From Euborellia annulipes (Eukaryota > Arthropoda > Insecta > Dermaptera > Anisolabididae): DNA of 64,000 bases. The DNA is taken from NCBI GenBank assembly GCA_023213315.1, contig JAKCPI010012705.1, positions 1-64,000 of the forward strand, given 5' to 3'. The notes below the pieces were generated by a model. That model did no database searches and was not told the origin of the DNA. It saw only the letters and a program-made list of their open reading frames with translations. The translations under genes were made by a program, and so were the position numbers. Shown one piece after another: positions 34,353 through 45,241 of the stretch. How positions within the stretch are numbered: the first letter of the stretch is position 1; every line of letters begins with the position of its first letter.

Positions 34353-35939
34353 ATTTCAGAAGAAGATCCTCTGAATTTTCCAGAATTTGATCATAATACA
34401 AATTCTTATCCAAATGAAGAAGATGTTCCTGCAGAAATCAATGAACAAGTTTATACCCCGCCGCCAACGCCTCCGCCCCCACCTCCACCCCCAACTACAA
34501 CAACGACCACAACAACAACAACACCGCCACCACCAAAATATGAACTTGATGAACATGGATTTATCAAATTGGATCAATTTAAAGTGCCGGCAAGAAAGGG
34601 CGGGAAAACTGTCCGTTTTGATCACCCGGAGGCTTTAAGGCAACCGATTTTTGTACCGGACGCTGATCCCGAGGCCAATGCAATTGAAAGCAATACGATA
34701 AGCACCACACAGAAGACAACGAATAGCAAGAAACAAGAGGGAAATGGCACAGAGGTTAGCATATTCCAAGCTCCGCTGGTGGCTGCCTTTACTGTCAAGC
34801 AAGATGAACGTGGCCAACCCCAGAGTGTGGAGCCCCTCTTCAAACTGCAAGTGGACGGTCGTTCCAAGACGCCAGCAAGAGCGACTCCATCCCCTCTCTC
34901 CCAATCTACTTCCTTAACGCGCGAACAAGAGCTTGAAGCCAAAACCAGAGAATTGGAAGCGGAATTGGTGAGACTCCAACAAGCCCATCGATTGCAGCAA
35001 CAGGAACAGTATCGAATTTATCAAGAAGAGCATCGAAGACAACAAAGTTTGTTGCTTGAAGAGCAACGACGACTTCAACAACAGCAATTAAATCGTGGCA
35101 AATTCGGGCAACTTCAATCAGCAACAAGCATTGAAAGGCCGTTTCCATCTCTGACCAATGATCGTGTGCCTGCACAAGAAACAATTCAGTCAAGTTTTCA
35201 ACAATCTTTCAGCCAAGGGAATACTAATTTTAGACTCACCCCACAGGCGCAACAACATCAACAGCAACAACAATTCCCACCATTCCCACCTGGAGATCAG
35301 GCATTGCGATCTCAGAGACAAGAACAAGGCACCGGATTCGCTGAATTGAAATCTCCGTTATTCCCTCTCGAGAGTCTCCCACCACCACCACCATTGCCTC
35401 TTCAACTCGCCCCAATCAACAACCATTTTCGGTCTCAACGTCAAGAACAGGGCACTGGGAACGTCCAATTCCAAAAAAGCATAGGAACATTCCTCGGTGA
35501 CCAACGTGTACCGCTCACTACTTTCCAACAACAACCCCAACAACATTTCCAATCATTCACAAGAGGTCGCTCACAGAGGCAAGAAACTGGCACTGGTAAC
35601 CTCGGATTGAACACATTCTCGCAACAAAATTTCCCACAAAATTTCAACAACAATTTCCAAAGGCCTCTGTTTCACAACAATCAACCACAACAATTCCAGC
35701 CGCAATTTCCTACAAATTATTTTCCAATCCAACAGACAACTGTCAGGCCTCAAGAACAATTTAGAAATCTCTTCTTGAGGTCAGGCCTTGGTCAAGATGT
35801 GGCCGGATCAGTCCGTCCTGAAGACCTCAACATTGTCTCGGAGGTTCTATCATTAAACCACCAGCGAGTGGACAGTTCAGAAGTCATTCCGGCCATCACA
35901 GAAGGTGTTGTTACTGATTTGAGGCCTCCAACGATTTAA
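34353..35939 (+). CDS. secreted Pro/Gln-rich protein, main exon
   Basis: This 528-codon exon begins after TATTTTCAG in phase 0 and ends in TAA at 35937-35939. In order it has an acidic start (ISEEDPLNFPEF), a Pro/Thr tract (about residues 108-135 counted from 30834), a basic linker (KVPARKGGKTVRF), a Gln/Glu/Arg-rich region of coiled-coil character (about 262-317), then a Gln-rich low-complexity half containing three copies of SQRQ(E/T)xGTG (35310-35336, 35433-35459, 35571-35597). The C-terminus is more ordered (FRNLFLRSGLGQDVAGSVRP, then EDLNIVSEVLSLNHQ). The overall make-up suggests an extracellular matrix or cuticle-associated structural protein, but no known domain was recognised. Repeat spacing is 41 and 46 codons. 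Confidence 0.88.
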   Translation: MSEEDPLNFPEFDHNTNSYPNEEDVPAEINEQVYTPPPTPPPPPPPPTTTTTTTTTTPPPPKYELDEHGFIKLDQFKVPARKGGKTVRFDHPEALRQPIFVPDADPEANAIESNTISTTQKTTNSKKQEGNGTEVSIFQAPLVAAFTVKQDERGQPQSVEPLFKLQVDGRSKTPARATPSPLSQSTSLTREQELEAKTRELEAELVRLQQAHRLQQQEQYRIYQEEHRRQQSLLLEEQRRLQQQQLNRGKFGQLQSATSIERPFPSLTNDRVPAQETIQSSFQQSFSQGNTNFRLTPQAQQHQQQQQFPPFPPGDQALRSQRQEQGTGFAELKSPLFPLESLPPPPPLPLQLAPINNHFRSQRQEQGTGNVQFQKSIGTFLGDQRVPLTTFQQQPQQHFQSFTRGRSQRQETGTGNLGLNTFSQQNFPQNFNNNFQRPLFHNNQPQQFQPQFPTNYFPIQQTTVRPQEQFRNLFLRSGLGQDVAGSVRPEDLNIVSEVLSLNHQRVDSSEVIPAITEGVVTDLRPPTI

Positions 35940-36019
35940 GAGTTAGAGAAAAAGAGAAAATACCTTTCTAAAAAGCCAATGCATTGTTGAAAAAAAAATG
36001 TACATATTTAATTATTATT

Positions 36020-36025
36020 AATAAA
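36020..36025 (+). terminator. polyadenylation signal AATAAA
   Basis: AATAAA lies 81 bases after the stop codon of the Pro/Gln-rich protein gene, followed closely by AATAAAAAAAC, so the 3' end is probably near 36040-36060. Confidence 0.55.
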
Positions 36026-36059
36026 ATAAAAAAACTAATTTAATGTTTGTTCTTAAATG

Positions 36060-38220
36060 AAAAACAAGAACTTCGCTCAATTTTTTTTTTTTAATTTAAA
36101 TTACAAAATATTGCCATTTAAGTTCGAAACAGGGCGATTTAAGATGTAACAGGGAAGAGAAAAATTGTGTTTTCTATTTTGAGAAACGCTAAACAATGAA
36201 AAAAGAATAGTTTTTTTTTTATTATTAAGGCTATTATTTACCTTTTTTGGTCAAAGAATTTAATGAAGAGCTCTAGATTCAATGAAGGAATGTGTATGAC
36301 ATCAGATTAGATAATATTAATAAGAAATTTACAATTTATTCATTCTTCACAAATGATCAGTCATATACTTAATTGTAGATGCATGAAGATGAAATCAAAA
36401 AAACTTGTTTATAAAATCCTTTATTGATAAAATTTTATTATTACATATTTTCATTCCTCACTGGTTTATTTTAGATTAAATAATATATATTTGCCTCAGA
36501 TGATACCTACATATTTAAAAAAAAAAAAATTATAATTAATTAAATAAATAGAAATAGGTTATAAAAAGAATAAACAAACAACAATTAAATTCAAAGAGAC
36601 CAAATACTAATGGCACTGAATTAATGAGATGTAGAAGATATATAGCTATATAAAAAGTTGAAAGTTCTCATTCATTATATAGAGATTTAATAAAATCAAT
36701 TGGATACCAATTGATATAATAAATGGACAGAAAAGGGCAGTCAAGATTAAAATAAATTCTAGCGTGATCTGCCTGTCAACTTGTTAAAAAGGAAATTGAT
36801 TTTATTATTTTTACTTTTTCCTTCTATAGATACGAGTAAACTTGATAAATAGAAGACATGATTTTTTATTATTTTCCGCCATCTTAATTTCCCCTTTATA
36901 TTCTCTTAGTTTAATATATCTTAAATTACTAAACTAACATTTTTAATATAAATTATTATTGAAATTAATATTCGAATATTATTTTGTTATAATATAAATC
37001 AAATATTTAATCAGAATCTGTTTGTTATTATTATTTTTTTTAATTCTCTATGTAAATAATTTTCTTTTATTATTACAAATAAAATTTTAAAAAAAGTAAA
37101 AAATACAATAAATAAATATAAATTTCATTCAAACTTTAAAATTATTAGTAATTAGATATAAAGATCTAAAAATTAATAATGAATTTTAACCTCAAATAAT
37201 GAAATTTATATTCTTTGATTTATTGATTGTTATTGCGTTTTGTTTAATTCTTCTTAGCCATAAATTAAAAAAAAATCATTCAGGTAATATTATTAATTTA
37301 TTGTTTACTTGCCTTAAATAAATAAAATGAAATTGCAATACTTTCTCTACTTCGTATACGAGAAAGTAAAAAAGATTAAAATTATTTATAATATCATTAA
37401 GTTACAGTCAAACCAAACAATCCAAATGTATTTTATAAGTTATTTTTCATTGTATATACAGTACAATAGAGATAAACGAAATTTTCTTTTAATTAGAAAA
37501 TCAAATTCCGTTGACAATTAGAAATTAATAATTAAATAACCTAAAAAAAAAAAAAATTGTGGATATATTGATTGTTGCGTCATTTAATTTTAAATTATTT
37601 TATATTATATCCCATCGTTGTTCATGCCATTGTAATACACTTATTGTATATTTGTCACGTTCATATTGTAATACTTTCTAAAATAAAAAAAATAATATTT
37701 AAATTCTTGTTTCAACAGATTTTAATTTTTCCATCGAAATCATTAGCTGATTAAAAAAAAAGAAGAAAAAGGGTTAATCAGAGAGAGGAAAAAGGAAAAA
37801 ACCGCAAAAAATTATCCGGATTAACACAGAGCTCTCTCTTAGAAAAAAAATTAAAAAAATGACTGGAAACCCCAGATAAAAGTGTGTAAATTAAGCGGCA
37901 AAAATCGCACTTAAGACTAATTTTCTTGCAAAAAGTTTAAAGTTTTCTAATAATTAAATTAAAGAACACTTGCTCCACTATGAAAATTAAATTATCAGTG
38001 TATTTGTTAAAATAATATTATTTGCTTTATGTATTTTGTAAATAACTATCTATATATTCAAAGGAAAAAATTAAAATGACAATTCTTTATTCAATTCATT
38101 TTATAAATATACATTAGAAATACATGTAGCCAACATTTAATTTTTTTACTGTTAACCGACTTCACTTTTTTATTTCATTTCAATCGGTTCTTATTTTTTG
38201 TAGTCAAAGGAAAAAAATTC
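36060..38220. other. AT-rich intergenic DNA, no gene seen
   Basis: Long A/T stretches. One small hairpin ACTTTCTCTACTTCGTATAC/GAGAAAGT at about 37338-37368 resembles repeat ends. ORFs of 60-64 codons here are chance. Confidence 0.45.
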
Positions 38221-38344
38221 AATTGGAAATGATGTAACTTGACGAGGTGCCGGTAGATGGCTACGGCCAGAGGCCGGTTGGGTTTGAGGTGTGTGTCTTC
38301 GTGCACGAAAGCACCTCGGGTAAGTAAACGGGGATCGCTATAGG

Positions 38345-38751
38345 CAGGGGCGACGGAACGAATTTGAATCAGGGGGGGGCAAAAAATTTTTTTTAGAAAA
38401 TTAAAATAATTTAATATGTTTAAATAGTATAAAACAAAAACAAATCTACTATAAAACTTTAAAAATTTTAAATAAAATCACAAGTTTAATAAAATTAAAA
38501 TTTTAAAAAATTTGATAGTGATTTTATCAAAAATTTTTGGAAAAATTTGGAAAAAAATGAATTTCTTACTCTTTTAATTTTTTTTAATTTAGAAGATTTT
38601 ATTTTTCAAAAGAAAAAATATATCATTTTTAAAAATCATTTTTCATCACCTATCATTTTTAAAAATAAATGAAATAAAAGAAGAAATTTTGCCCCCCTCT
38701 GTAGGTTGCCAGGGGGGGGGCAATACCCTTGCCCCCAGTCCGGCACCTATG
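38345..38751. mobile_element. hAT-type miniature element, exact TSD
   Basis: CAGGGGCGACGG at the left and CCGGCACCTATG at the right, with identical 8-bp duplications GCTATAGG (38337-38344 and 38752-38759). The interior is AT-rich with G/C homopolymers next to the ends. No ORF. Confidence 0.88.
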
Positions 38752-38759
38752 GCTATAGG

Positions 38760-39687
38760 AATTTCAAAATAAAATAAAATAAAATGTGCTTGCTAAAATT
38801 TAAGATGAAAATAGCCAGATAAATTGACTTATACATTTAGAAACCGATTAACATAATAAGCGTACTTTATTTTATATTTTTTAATTAAAATCTTGTGCAA
38901 GGTTTTTCAAAATTTTTTTGTCACAAGGCAAAAAAAAACATAACAAAAAATAAGAATAGAAGGAAAAATTGAGCCATTTGATCATTTTAAGGGAAGGAAA
39001 GGGGGGGGGGCTCAGGTTGGAGGATGGCTCAGAGGAACGAGTCCCTCTTAATTCGGGCACCTCGGATGGCTTTTATTATAAAAGGAATTTTTTTTTATGG
39101 CTCTTGACTTGAGTTCAACCGTCTCTGTAATGGAGCAAATTAATTAAATAAAGAACGAAAGTGAAGATGAATAAATTAAAAAACAAAATATAAAAGATAA
39201 AATTCATTTTATTTCTTTATCTAGCAAAATATATCATCTGGAAGACACAAATATTATATAAATACTCTAGCAAAAATATAACATTCTTATATAATTTTAT
39301 ATTCATATATCTCACACTCTCTCTCTCTCTCTCTCTCTCTCTCTAAATATATAAATATACAATAGGCCTATTTATTTGCATTTAGTCAATAAAATTTGTT
39401 TGTTTTAGGGTAGAGGCTAGATAAAATTAAAAATAAAAAAGTCGATGGGTAGAATGAAAGAAAAAAAAAAACAAAATCAATTTTTTTTTTCTTTTTTTTG
39501 ACTCGTTTGTGTTTTTTTTTTGTTCAGTCAAGAGATTTCCTGAAAAGAAAATGAGAAAAAAAAAAATAAAATAAAAAAAATTAAATTAAAATAAAAAATA
39601 TTCGGGAATATCACAATTAAATATATTGGAAAATTTGAGAAAATTTCTCTAAGGGTTCCTTCTCTTCTTGGATCCTTTACAATTTAC
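38760..39687. other. AT-rich DNA with (CT)n microsatellite
   Basis: A CTCTCTCTCTCTCTCTCTCT run at 39317-39343, G runs at 39000-39010 and poly-T/poly-A tracts at 39470-39600. No gene is seen. Confidence 0.5.
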
Positions 39688-39767
39688 ATTCTTATCAGGG
39701 GCGTATATAAGGAGGGGGGAGGGGGTCCAGGCCCCCCGAAATTTTCCAAATACATATATATTAGAGC

Positions 39768-40079
39768 CAATAGCGGAATCAGGGGGGCAGAGGGACCGCC
39801 CCCCCCCCCATTGGACCGACAAAAATTCAAGTTTTACCAATAGATAGGATTAGAAGGCCTTGTTATTGCCTATCTATTGGTAAATCTACAGTCCTGGGTG
39901 AGTGCAAATCAAAAGTTTTATATAATATTTTAAAACTAAACAAAAAAATTATAAATTTGCCAGAATGTTTTTTATTATTCAATGTTATAAAATTTATTTA
40001 CATTGACTTTCAATTTTTTAAATGAAATAAAAAAAAAAAAATTTGGGCCCCCCTTGACCAAGTCCTGGTACCGCCACTG
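39768..40079. mobile_element. third-level hAT-type insertion A, exact TSD
   Basis: CAATAGCGGAATCAGG and the reversed CAGTGGCGGTACCAGG ends are flanked by identical ATTAGAGC (39760-39767 and 40080-40087). A small palindrome (TTTACCAATAGATAGG / CCTATCTATTGGTAAA) lies inside at about 39833-39883. Confidence 0.88.
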
Positions 40080-40251
40080 ATTAGAGCCCTGCACGGGTAC
40101 GGATAGGCCCGTAAGCCAGTTACCCGCTCGGCCCGCGGGCTTTGGAGGCCATGAAAAAATTACGGGCGGGCCTGAAGAATGGTAAAAAATTAAGGGCAGG
40201 GCGGTAAGTCAAAACAATTACGGACACGGGCCAAGAATCGGCCCGTGCAGG

Positions 40252-40414
40252 CAGGGCCGGATCTAGGGGGGGGGGGGCAGTGAATGCGTGTGCCCCGGGC
40301 GGCAGATTTTAGGGGGCGGCAATTAAAGATTTACTAAAAAAAAAGGTAAAATGATATGAATTTTGTATAGAAAATTTTAAGGAGAGGGCGGCAAATTAAA
40401 TTTTGCCCTCCCTG
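40252..40414. mobile_element. third-level hAT-type insertion B, exact TSD
   Basis: CAGGGCCGGATCTAGG at the left and TTTTGCCCTCCCTG at the right, flanked by identical CGTGCAGG (40244-40251 and 40415-40422). The same family occurs at 55180-55352. Confidence 0.88.
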
Positions 40415-40784
40415 CGTGCAGGGCTCTAATATACATGGAAAAGTTTTTTCCGCAGGGTGAAAAATTTTGGTTTCGCAAAAGCAAAAATGTTCCGCGGGGC
40501 GGCAAAAATTTTCGTGCCTCTAAAAAAAAAAAAGGTAAAATGATTTTCACGGTCGGGAAAAATAAATTTGATTCCGCATAAACAAAATTTTTCGCAGGGC
40601 GGCGCGGAAAAAATTTAGTTTCTTTAAAAAAAAAATTTTCCGCAGAAACATTTTTGAGTTCAGCCCCCCCCCCCCCCCGGAAAATTTCTATATACGCCCC
40701 TGATTCTTAAATAAAAGTTTGAATTGTAACAAGATATCCACTTAATATATTTAGTATTTTCCAAATTTCTAAATTTAGCAGATA

Positions 40785-41255
40785 TGAGTAGGATGGCAGC
40801 CAGGAAAGAAGTCAGACAAAAATTTAATCATTCTTTATCTAATTTTATTTCGACGTTTCGGACACAAATCGTGCCCTTCCTCAGGACAATCGATAGTTAG
40901 TAAAATACAGATGGGCGTATTTTGTTTATTAACAATATAAAAACACAATTCACGGGAGTGTTTCTTGCTGAATATATTTGATGTCATTCATTGACGCCTT
41001 TCGCATTAAAATCTTAAATCTTAATGCGAAAGGCGTCAATGAATGACATCAAATATATTCAGCAAGAAACACTCCCGTGAATTGTGTTTTTATATTGTTA
41101 ATAAACAAAATACGCCCATCTGTATTTTACTAACTATCGATTGTCCTGAGGAAGGGCACGATTTGTGTCCGAAACGTCGAAATAAAATTAGATAAAGATT
41201 GATTAAATTTTTATCTGATTTCTTTCCTGGCTGCCATCCAACTCATATCTGCTAA
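40785..41255. repeat. ~235-bp-arm palindrome with a hammerhead core in each arm
   Basis: Near-perfect arms meet at about 41011 (CATTAAAATCTTAAATC / GATTTAAGATTTTAATG). The + core is CUGAGGA (41146-41152), A, stem II GGGCAC/GUGUCC (41154-41159 with 41165-41170), GAAA (41171-41174), CGUC; the minus core is its mirror at about 40853-40885. Stem I pairs only at its first two positions, so activity is uncertain. The outer arms carry AGCAGATATGAGT and CCAGGAAAGAA. Confidence 0.85.
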
Positions 41256-44200
41256 TAGTTCAGCCATCATCTCAATATTATTTCTAAATTTATTTATCAA
41301 AAATAATTAAATAAAATTATTTTTAATTTTTAAAATATTAAATGAAAAATTTGTTGAAATTTTAAAATATTCTAATAAATTAAATTTTGTGACTATGGGA
41401 CACCCTGTATATTAATATTTGTAAAGTCCAAATGTCCGAAAAGAAGCCATGAATGTTTATTAATTAACTTTACTTACAATTAGACAATTTGATTTATATT
41501 CATAAAAATAAAGTTTCACTTTAAAAAACAGCAAAATTGAAAACACAAAAAAAAAAAAAAAAAAAAAAAAAATAAAAAAAAAGCCAACATGCCCAGAAGA
41601 GAGAATTTTGCATGCGTTTAGTGAATTGAGAGGGGGAAGGGGGGGGGGGGTGGAAGAGGAGGGGAGGGGGAAAGTACTTTTTAAAGAAGTTAAAAAAAGA
41701 GAATTTTTTTTGTTAATATTCCAAAAAAAAAAGAATTTATACATTAAATTTATTTTGAATTTTTTCTTAACAGAAAAAAATAATCACAATTTTATTGCAA
41801 CATTCCCAAACAAATATATATACGTATATAATATATATATATAAACATTAAATATAAATTTTTGAATTTATAAAAAAAAAATTTCTTTTTTGAATTAGTG
41901 CTTTGATTCTCAATCGATTAAAAGAATGCCGACCCCGCAGTGAGAATTAAAATCCCAAAGAATATAATCTAAAATGACGTAGTTCTCCGCCACACCGGGA
42001 ATTTTTTTGAAATCTTTTTCCGTTTCTATTTTTCTTATTCAATTGAAAAGAACCTCGGATCCGCGAATTATTTCTTGTGCTGTGGGCCTGAGGTTCGCTT
42101 CCTGCCCCAAGCCGAAATTAAATTGAAAATGACTCGAAATACGTTGCAACCAATAAATATATTGAAACATATCGCCTAGTGTTTTTAATTACCGGCAAAA
42201 AAAACGACCAAACTCGCTCAAAATTTTCACATACGCATTGAAGATGGCCGATTAGAGGGACCGAAAAATTTGCAATGAATTGAAGTGGTGAGAGAGAAGA
42301 AGTAGAAGTTTTTTCTCCTTATCTTCCTAATAATTAATATTATCTATGGATAAAAAGATTTTAATCAGGCTATAAACCTTAAATATAATTTAATTAATTC
42401 AGGGGTCAAAGTCGGTCTTGAGCCAAAAAATCCTAGGGTCAATAAAATCCATTGATTATAAAATAAAAAATTCTATAAATGACTAGAAAGAATTAAGTAG
42501 AATAAAAACCAAAGATAATTGTATTTTAAACACAAAAATTCTAGCTTTGGCACTTGTAATTACGAAGACATTTGAAAAATTGATAAAAACTTTATAAAAG
42601 TTGAGTTGCTTACATAAATAAACAGGAAGAAAGAAAGAGAAATTTTAAGCATCTTGATTGTTGAATTTCTTGCTGAATACAATAATGAAAAAAAAAGTAA
42701 ATGACTATTTGAAATAAAATCAGTGGTTAACATATAACCTCATGGCCTTATAATTAAAATTTAGGAGAGATTAATACTGAATTTTGGGAATAAAAAATAA
42801 GGCTAAGTAATAGGTGAGGTTGGGTATACAAAAAAACAAAATATATTGAAAAAAATATTTATTTTTTTTAAATATATTTTGTTTTTTAGTATGGACAGAA
42901 GAAGAAGGCCTCTCAGCCCCACTTGGTACTTAACATTACGTTAGCCCTATTTTTTATTTATTATATTTAAAAGTAAACTCTCCGAGTTGTGCAGATATTT
43001 AATTTGTTTTGTACTGAGAAAAATCTAAAACTCTCCAAATTATAAATTATAATTTAATGAATGAATAAAGTGTATGAGTTTGTTTGATGTTTTTTTTTTT
43101 TTTTTTTTTAATAATCATAATTAATAAATTTTTCAACAATAAAATTCAATGAATAAAATTTAATTTAAAGAATATAAAATTAATTATCTAATATGCGCTT
43201 TTTAAACATGGCGCATGGTAAAATATTTTCAATTTTTTGTTGTCCCACTTTTTGTATTCAGCAAGGGAATTTATTATAACGTCTTTCTAGTAGAACGATC
43301 CAAGAGTTCATGCCCGTGTCCCGATACAACCTAACCTCTAAATAAAACGTAGAAGAAAATAAGAAGACCGGTATCAATAATAGATTGAGAATACACACAT
43401 TAATACAAACGAAACAAATATAAATATTTTACAAATTAATTGATTTTTAACAAATCTTTTTTATAAAAAGTTCATTTTTTTTTGTTTGTTTCAATTATTA
43501 TTTTCTATGTATAAAAAATATAAAAATTTATCCGCTATCAAATTACAAAAACGTATTTATATCACAAAGAAAAAAAAAATCACTAAAGTGAACAGCGTAG
43601 CTTTTGTTCTCCAAATTTCATCATCCTATAAAAATACAAAATCATTTATGATAATTTAATTAGATTTGATACAATTTGCATGCAACGGAAAGAGAGATGA
43701 AGTGTTAAAAAAAAGTTAATGTATGGATGATTAAAAAAATTTTTTTTCTATATTGCAGTGTCATATAATAAAGACATTTGAACCTCGTTGTGGGAACAAT
43801 AATCACTTTTTAGTAAAATAATTATGAAAAACATATAACCAAGTATTTAATAATTTAAATAAGCGAATTTAAATTATTTAAAAAATTGCAATATAGTGTA
43901 TTATAACAACTTTAAGAAAAAATATAATTAGATTCGTATAGAATGAATTTTATTCCATATCACTAGCAATATGAGAAAGAAAAAGGAACATGCATTAAAA
44001 AGATTTTATTAATATAAACAAAAAATTATTATAAAATATAAGGATATAAAAAAAGTTGGATTAAAAAATAAAAAGGAAGAAAAGGATTTCCATCAAAGCG
44101 GTAAATTATACAAAATTAGGTTAATAAATTATGACAGGTTAATCTGGAACATAAGAAAGAAATTATGAATAAAAATGATAATTAAAAGGAAAAGAAGAGA

Positions 44201-44560
44201 ATCTAAATAAAAGATTTCTTTTTTTTTCGCCTATCCATTTTCCTGGGACGGGATGGAAACTCTTGACCCCAGGATCTAATGCTCTCAAAGGCAATATCAC
44301 AAATACGTGAAATTCATAACGACAGAATTTATTTTGACGACGAAAAGGATCAATTGAAAGAGATCTTTTATTTGTATATTCTCTAAGGAAATTATTTCTT
44401 GTGTACCCCAAAAAATAAAAAGAAAATTTTAAGCAAAAAGCAAGCAGCAAAGAGAAAAGAAGATGGATTAGAATTATTCTTAAAAAATTGAAGTTTTTAT
44501 TTGAAAAAATAAAATCACATGGAGATTGCAGCTATTTTATTATTAAAAATTTATTCTGTG
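41256..44560. other. long AT-rich stretch, no gene seen
   Basis: A poly-A run at 41548-41572, G-rich blocks at 41630-41675 and a poly-T run at 43091-43109. 41920-42300 is less AT-rich but has no domain-bearing ORF. No repeats other than low-complexity tracts were recognised. Confidence 0.45.
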
Positions 44561-44569
44561 TTACAAGCA

Positions 44570-44810
44570 TTTGATTTTCTGTTTATTTGTAAAAATTACA
44601 ACGTTTCGGACTCTCATTCTGTCGCCTTCTTCAGGTACAATTCAGCTAAGATTATAAAGGTTGTTACATCTCAATTGAATTGAGATTGTCACAGATGTAA
44701 CAACCTTTGTAATCTTAGCTGAATTGTACCTGAAGAAGGCCACAGAATGAGTGGCCGAAACGTTGTAATTTTTACAAATAAACCACAGTTAAACCGAAAA
44801 ATCAAATTCT
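44570..44810. repeat. palindrome with hammerhead cores (GGCCAC stem)
   Basis: The + core is CUGAAGA (44730-44736), A, stem II GGCCAC/GUGGCC (6 bp, loop AGAAUGA), GAAA (44757-44760), CGUU. Stem I pairs C-G, A-U and U-A next to the core. The minus arm (about 44620-44660) has a mutated stem II. Outer arms: TTTGTAAAAATTACAACG and its complement. Confidence 0.8.
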
Positions 44811-45031
44811 TTTAGTAATGATAACAACTGTGAAAGCCTAGACTCCAAAATGAACAAATGAATATTTCGTATTTATGAGCAATCTTTTAAAAATTATTTA
44901 ATTTGTTTTTTCATTAGGAATTTATAAAACTCAGAAAAAGAGTTATGAAGACAATAAATAGTTCACGGCGAGCCCATCTTCTCTAATATATTGAATAGAA
45001 ATGTGTGACGATTTGCAAAACACCCGTGGCT

Positions 45032-45241
45032 TGTAGAGTCGGCCCCACAAAGTCCTGAAGTGCTCGAGAGCCTTGAGCTTAGGCAACCGAAATGTTTATT
45101 CGTCGGATGTGTTGTCTTAAAAGTAGCTTGGATGAATTATTTATTTTAACACTATTGGTTTGGCTTTCCGTTACTCCATTTGGTTGACTAAGCTCAAGAC
45201 TACACTCTCGATCACGACAGTCACTTGTGGCGCCGACTGTA
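45032..45241. mobile_element. TIR miniature element, TACAGTCGGCGCC family, copy 1
   Basis: TAGAGTCGGCCCCACAAAGTC at the left pairs with GACAGTCACTTGTGGCGCC and GACTGTA at the right; CTTGAGCTTAG / CTAAGCTCAAG lie further in. A second copy is at 63298-63464. Confidence 0.7.

Larger units (their letters stand above)
39762..40428. mobile_element. second-level hAT-like element
   Basis: TIRs TAGAGCCCTGCACGGG and CGTGCAGGGCTCTA, with flanks ATATATAT (39754-39761) and ATATACAT (40429-40436). The left TIR is split after TAGAGC by a third-level insertion, and the right TIR is separated by another. The interior carries GGGCCGGT/GGCCCG-type GC-rich sequence. Confidence 0.8.
39696..40702. mobile_element. 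outer hAT-type element of a four-level nest
   Basis: Ends CAGGGGCGTATATAAGG and TATATACGCCCCTG; flanks ATTCTTAT (39688-39695) and ATTCTTAA (40703-40710) agree at 7 of 8 positions. It belongs to the 20230-20495 family (CCGCAGG, TTTCCGCA motifs) and is enlarged by insertions. Confidence 0.85.

Noticed and set aside
34622..35759. Several minus-strand ORFs of 60-106 codons under the Pro/Gln-rich exon
   Set aside because: They are antisense shadows of repetitive Gln/Pro codons in a clearly coding + frame.
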